Source of the DNA: Victivallales bacterium
GTDB taxonomy: Bacteria > Verrucomicrobiota > Lentisphaeria > Victivallales > Victivallaceae
Direction of reading: 5' to 3'
Assembly: GCA_030634125.1 (NCBI GenBank)
Contig: DAOWBJ010000047.1
Location: forward strand, 1 to 9,079
DNA: 9,079 nt
The notes beneath the pieces were generated by a model. The model was not told the origin of the DNA, ran no database searches, and saw nothing but the letters and a program-made list of their open reading frames with translations. The position numbers and the translations under genes were made by a program. This document shows, piece after piece, positions 5,899 to 9,079 of this stretch. Positions within the stretch are counted from its first letter, which is position 1. Each line of letters starts with the position of its first letter.

Positions 5899-6918
5899 TT
5901 ACTGCTTTGCGAATTTGATTCGGGGATCGACTGCTACATAAAGTATGTCCGCCAGCAGGATTCCGCATAGCGTCAAAGCTCCGCCGAAGCAAAATAATGC
6001 CATTTGTACAGGATAATCGCGGCTGTTTAAGGATAATAATGATAATGAACCCATGCCGGGGATATTAAAAACGTATTCAACGATGATACTGCCCGCGACT
6101 AAGCCCGGAAGTAAACCAGCAAATAAAGTTATCAGGGTTATCATACCGTTACGCAATGCGTGCTTGAAAATAACTACATGCTCCGGCAAACCTTTGGCGC
6201 GCGCCATGCGGATGTATTCTTTGTTTACCACTTCGAGCATACTTGAACGGGCAAAACGGGAAATCCCCGCGAAGCCGGCGTAGCTCAAACATATTACCGG
6301 CAAAACATAATGTTTAGCGGTTTGCCAGAGCAATTGCCATGAAGTCAGGCTTTCAGGATTTTCAGGAGTCAGTCCGGCAAGCGGAAATATTGGATATAAA
6401 CCACCTTTACAAAGATATGCCTGCAAGAGCAATGCCACCCACATTCCAGGCAGAGAATACAAAAAGAACAAAACAAATGTAGTACTTCGATCAAAAACCG
6501 TATCAGGATAAATTGACGAATAAACTCCCAGAGGAATCGCTAAGATATAAATTATGCAAACCGCGAAAAAATTCAGTTTCACCGTTACCGGTAAACGCTC
6601 CATAATAATATCCACAACCGGACGTCCGGGGTCTATCGAAGCGGAAGAACCAAAATCAGCGTGCAGAACAACGCCCTTGAACCAATAAAAGAAACCGATG
6701 TACACCGGCTTGTCAAGATGCAGCTTTTTGCGCAAAGCAATATTGCCGCCCAAAGCACCCTTCTCTGAAGAAAGCTGACTGGCAGCGGCATTGTCGTCCA
6801 TAATCGAACTGCGTGTCGGATCTCCCGGAGCCAGACGCAATAAAAAATAGCTTACCATCATAATAATGAACAAGGTAAGTAATGCCAATCCTAAACGTTT
6901 TATCAAATATTCAAACAA
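5899..6918 (-). CDS. OppB/DppB-type ABC transporter permease
   Basis: This is an inner-membrane permease subunit of the peptide/opine/nickel ABC family, 339 aa. The N-terminus has the typical form (YLIKRLGLALLTLFIIMMVSYFLLRLAPGDP), with TM1 at about 9-28. Further helices lie near 111-137, 145-170, 205-220, 258-283 and 303-330. The cytoplasmic EAA loop that contacts the ATPase is at 234-256 (EYIRMARAKGL, then KHALRN), and the family's IVEYVFNIPGMG follows. The start is TTG: an in-frame TAA lies two codons upstream, and AAGG ends 11 nt before it, a rather long spacing. The Shine-Dalgarno overlaps the gadB stop, and the genes are 18 bp apart, so they form an operon. No OppC, ATPase or binding-protein gene is adjacent. 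The substrate cannot be told. Confidence 0.93.
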   Translation of the reverse strand: MFEYLIKRLGLALLTLFIIMMVSYFLLRLAPGDPTRSSIMDDNAAASQLSSEKGALGGNIALRKKLHLDKPVYIGFFYWFKGVVLHADFGSSASIDPGRPVVDIIMERLPVTVKLNFFAVCIIYILAIPLGVYSSIYPDTVFDRSTTFVLFFLYSLPGMWVALLLQAYLCKGGLYPIFPLAGLTPENPESLTSWQLLWQTAKHYVLPVICLSYAGFAGISRFARSSMLEVVNKEYIRMARAKGLPEHVVIFKHALRNGMITLITLFAGLLPGLVAGSIIVEYVFNIPGMGSLSLLSLNSRDYPVQMALFCFGGALTLCGILLADILYVAVDPRIKFAKQ

Positions 6919-6936
6919 AATTTATTTTGCCTTCCT

Positions 6937-8325
6937 TTAACAAACCCCGTGTGCGCCGTTTTGATCAACAGCTGCTTTTTGTGGTCTTTTTTCAAGTTCA
7001 TCGATAATCTGCTTCATATTTTCAATGAAGTTTTCCGCCATATCCATAGAAAAATCCTCGCGCACGACAATGCGTAAAACCGCTATTTCTTCGGCATTCG
7101 GCGGCATAGTGTAGGCTGGAACGATCCAGCCATACCGCCGGAGTTCTTTGGAAATATCGAAAACATCATATTTTGACGAATCTTTGAGCATCAGAGCGGC
7201 AACCGGCAGGTATTTTTTCCCGCCGTCGGTCAATATATCAAATTTACCGGTATCAACGAGGGTTTTCTCAAGCAACCCGGCAATTTCCATAATATTAGTG
7301 ATTATTCTGGTGTAGCCGGTACGTCCCAGCCGCAGGAAATTGTAATATTGAGCGAGAATCATAGAACTTGGTTTAGAAAAATTCAAACTGTAGTTCGCCA
7401 TGCTTCCGCCGAGATAATTAATATGGAAAACTAAATCTTCCGGCACTTCCGATTCGTCGCGAAACAATACCGTACCCATTCCCGGATAGACCAGACCGAA
7501 TTTATGATTGGAGATATTTATTGATTTGACCTGTTCCAAACGAAAATCGCATAAGAGCTCAGGAAATGCGAAAGCCGCGACAAAACCGCCGCTGGCGCCA
7601 TCAACATGAATAGGAATATCCAGACCTTTTTCGGCTTTTAACTTGACCAGAAAATCGTTTATTCCAATAAAGTCATCACTCTGTCCGCTGAAAGTAGTAC
7701 CCAGAATAGTCCCGACGGCAATAGTATTTTCGTCTATCAGCGGAGCAATATCATCGGCGTTAATTATATATTTATCCACCTCGAGCGGGATTACCCGCAT
7801 CTCGACGTCGAAATAAAGCGCGAATTTTTCCCAGCAGGAATGCACGTCTCCGCCAAAAACAAGATTAGGTTTTGAATAATCTTTGCCCGCCGCCTTGCGT
7901 TTGGCGCGCCAGGTCCACTTATGAGCAAGCAGGGCAAGCATAATCGCTTCCGACGAACCAATCGTCGCCGTACCGACGGCATCGGCTGAATGAAACAAGT
8001 CGCCCATCATTTTCATCAAACGGTCATGAATAACCTGAGTTTGCGGGTATTCGTCTGTGTCAATATAATTTTTATTCAGGGACTCCATGATGATTTTCTG
8101 CGCTTCATCCTCCATCCATGTGGTAACAAAAGAAGCCAGATTCAAGGCGGGATTTCCGTCAAGGTTCATTTCGTCATGAATCAATTGATAAGCCGCGCGC
8201 GACTCCATTGATTTTTCCGGAAATTTATTTTTAGACACTTCATCGGTAACCCAGCGTCCGGCGTATGTGTAAGAAGTAAAAGGGAGAACTTCAGACTTTC
8301 GAGTTTCATTCTTAGGATTATACAT
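6937..8325 (-). CDS. gadB: Glutamate decarboxylase, PLP-dependent
   Basis: The enzyme converts glutamate to GABA and CO2, consuming one proton. It is 462 aa from the chosen ATG and follows E. coli GadB (466 aa) along its length. Visible features are ATIGSSEAIMLA (120-131), the PLP-pyridine Asp242 in HVDGASGGF, SNHKFG with PLP Lys275, and LGGSMANYSLNFSKPSS and AQYYNFLRLGRTGYTRI beyond it. ATG at 8325 is preferred over the TTG at 8331 because GGAG lies 8 nt before the ATG but only 2 nt before the TTG. The C-terminus ends GAHGVC rather than the His-Thr of E. coli, whose penultimate His shuts the site at neutral pH, so pH gating may differ. No GadC antiporter is nearby; a peptide-type permease gene follows after 18 bp. 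Confidence 0.96.
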   Translation of the reverse strand: MYNPKNETRKSEVLPFTSYTYAGRWVTDEVSKNKFPEKSMESRAAYQLIHDEMNLDGNPALNLASFVTTWMEDEAQKIIMESLNKNYIDTDEYPQTQVIHDRLMKMMGDLFHSADAVGTATIGSSEAIMLALLAHKWTWRAKRKAAGKDYSKPNLVFGGDVHSCWEKFALYFDVEMRVIPLEVDKYIINADDIAPLIDENTIAVGTILGTTFSGQSDDFIGINDFLVKLKAEKGLDIPIHVDGASGGFVAAFAFPELLCDFRLEQVKSINISNHKFGLVYPGMGTVLFRDESEVPEDLVFHINYLGGSMANYSLNFSKPSSMILAQYYNFLRLGRTGYTRIITNIMEIAGLLEKTLVDTGKFDILTDGGKKYLPVAALMLKDSSKYDVFDISKELRRYGWIVPAYTMPPNAEEIAVLRIVVREDFSMDMAENFIENMKQIIDELEKRPQKAAVDQNGAHGVC

Positions 8326-8332
8326 TAACAAA

Positions 8333-8338
8333 TCTCCA
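8333..8338 (-). promoter_or_regulatory. Ribosome binding site deciding the gadB start
   Basis: TGGAGA on the minus strand is placed 8 nt before the ATG at 8325. The alternative TTG at 8331 would be only 2 nt away, too close for initiation. Confidence 0.8.
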
Positions 8339-8361
8339 TAATTTTATGTTCACTATACTGC

Positions 8362-8394
8362 AAAGCCCGGTGTATTTCGTGTATTTCGTGCTTT
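8362..8394. repeat. 9-bp tandem repeat flanked by inverted arms
   Basis: GTATTTCGT occurs twice back to back (8372-8380, 8381-8389), followed by G and flanked by AAAGC (8362-8366) and GCTTT (8390-8394). It lies in the predicted leader of gadB, 37 bp upstream of the chosen start. From memory, similar short GTATTTCGT repeats recur between genes in several environmental bacteria; this was not checked. Confidence 0.55.
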
Positions 8395-8426
8395 ATAATA
8401 TATTTCCATTTTTTACACGATAGCTT

Positions 8427-8454
8427 ACTATATGTGAAGTGAGTATAAAAACAA
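8427..8454 (-). promoter_or_regulatory. Possible gadB promoter
   Basis: On the minus strand TTGTTT (8454-8449), a 16-bp spacer and TATAGT (8432-8427) form a fair sigma70-like pair. The leader would be about 95 nt and would contain the 9-bp tandem repeat. Other AT-rich hexamers nearby are possible. Confidence 0.4.
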
Positions 8455-8467
8455 GTCAAAAGCATGA

Positions 8468-8495
8468 TTGAATATTTTGAAATATGCTGTACAAT
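8468..8495 (+). promoter_or_regulatory. Possible promoter of the FecR-domain gene
   Basis: TTGAAT (8468-8473), a 16-bp spacer and TACAAT (8490-8495) form a fair sigma70-like pair with a leader of about 55 nt. The dyad ATATTT-TG-AAATAT (8472-8485) overlaps the -35 and spacer and could be a regulator site or chance. Confidence 0.45.
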
Positions 8496-8557
8496 ATATT
8501 ATTAAACATGTTTCCTTATTTTTCTATAAAAATTTAAATATGTGAAGGGGGTCTCTG

Positions 8558-9079
8558 ATGAATAAATCTCGTTTTTTCCTGCTGATTTTATCTGCCGTAG
8601 TCTGTTTCAATGCCAATGCCGCGAAATTCATGGTGAAAGTAATCAAAGTTTCGGGTCCCGCCCAATACCGCAAAAGTAGTCGCGGCAAATGGCTCGAAAT
8701 CAAACCCAAACTACAATTTTCCAGAAATTACCAGATCAAGACCGGAGCCAAAGCGGAAGTTTCACTTGAAATCCCCGGCAAAGGCTTAATTAAAGTTCAT
8801 GAGATGAGTTTTATCAAATTGGATAAATTGAGTAAGAAAGGCAAAAGTTTTACTGTAAGAGTTAAACTTTCCTTCGGCAGAATCTGGAACCGTTTCAAGA
8901 AAAATATAAGCGGAGAATCGTCCAGTATGACTGTTGAAACTCCCGCCGCGGTCGCCGCGGTTCGCGGCACTTCCTTCTATGTCGCTTCAGAAAAAAATAC
9001 CAAAACCGCGAAGATCGGGGTTTGGACTGGCTTAGTCGAAGTCAAAGGAACCAGGACCAGTGGTTCAAAAATGATCAAG
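8558..9079 (+). CDS. Secreted FecR-domain protein, 5' part (runs off the window)
   Basis: The open frame has 174 codons and no stop before the window end. Residues 1-22 form a Sec signal peptide: MNKSR, a hydrophobic core, then ANAA with likely cleavage before KF. The mature part carries a FecR domain: an early strand VIKVSGPAQYRKS, RNYQIKTGAKAEVSLEI, VKLSFGRIWNRFKK (102-115) and the diagnostic TPAAVAAVRGTSFYV (128-142), followed by KIGVWTGLVEVKG. The start is supported by AAGGGGG 6 nt before the ATG. Unlike the FecR of iron signalling there is a cleavable signal and no cytoplasmic anti-sigma part or transmembrane helix in the visible portion, and no sigma-factor gene beside it; it belongs to the exported FecR-domain proteins of unknown role. 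The C-terminal part is unseen. Confidence 0.9.
   Translation, partial: MNKSRFFLLILSAVVCFNANAAKFMVKVIKVSGPAQYRKSSRGKWLEIKPKLQFSRNYQIKTGAKAEVSLEIPGKGLIKVHEMSFIKLDKLSKKGKSFTVRVKLSFGRIWNRFKKNISGESSSMTVETPAAVAAVRGTSFYVASEKNTKTAKIGVWTGLVEVKGTRTSGSKMIK

Noticed and set aside
5762..5992. 76-codon minus-strand frame through the GC-rich island
   Set aside because: It overlaps the 3' end of the permease gene, and the product is a basic low-complexity peptide, as expected from random GC-rich DNA.
8326..8340. TTG at 8331 as the gadB start
   Set aside because: The Shine-Dalgarno would be 2 nt from it; the ATG at 8325 has the usual 8-nt spacing.
1..9079. CRISPR array, tRNA, rRNA, transposase or phage genes
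   Set aside because: No repeat-spacer pattern, cloverleaf, rRNA segment or mobile-element protein was found on either strand.

Overview
The window looks like a stretch of chromosome from an anaerobic or facultative bacterium. The gene set is bacterial (NrdR, family-1 Ung, GadB, a peptide-type ABC permease, a FecR-domain protein, Shine-Dalgarno sites, sigma70-like promoters). It also holds an NrpR-type regulator, a family best known from methanogenic archaea and present in a minority of bacteria. A member of the PVC group such as Lentisphaerota/Victivallales is my best guess; this is inference from gene content, not proven.

Layout. Bases 1-1304 (+): the 3' part of nrdR, then, 3 bp later, a 319-aa unknown protein whose N-terminus resembles a second ATP-cone. 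Bases 1309-3081 (-): gdhA (NADP-type glutamate dehydrogenase) followed by a small four-helix membrane protein. Bases 3082-3400: a 319-bp AT-rich control region between divergent gdhA and nrpR. Bases 3401-4414 (+): nrpR. Bases 4417-5652 (-): ung and a 173-aa unknown protein, probably one transcript. Bases 5653-5898: a gene-free stretch with a long AT-rich inverted repeat and a GC-rich palindromic island. Bases 5899-8325 (-): gadB followed by an orphan OppB/DppB-type permease. Bases 8326-8557: an intergenic region with outward-facing promoters and a small tandem repeat. Bases 8558-9079 (+): a secreted FecR-domain protein that runs off the window.

The most interesting part is the gdhA/nrpR region. 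A perfect dyad, TTGGCA-N6-TGCCAA, has as its six-base spacer exactly the -35 hexamer of a good gdhA promoter (TTGCTT-N17-TATAAT). A related dyad lies near the predicted start of transcription, about four helical turns away, and a third variant (TCGGCA-N4-TGCCGA) lies on the nrpR side. This suggests a compact circuit in which an archaeal-type, probably 2-oxoglutarate-sensing repressor controls ammonium assimilation through gdhA, and perhaps its own gene. GdhA makes glutamate and GadB, further along, decarboxylates it to GABA; no operator-like dyad was seen near gadB, so a shared regulon is not supported.
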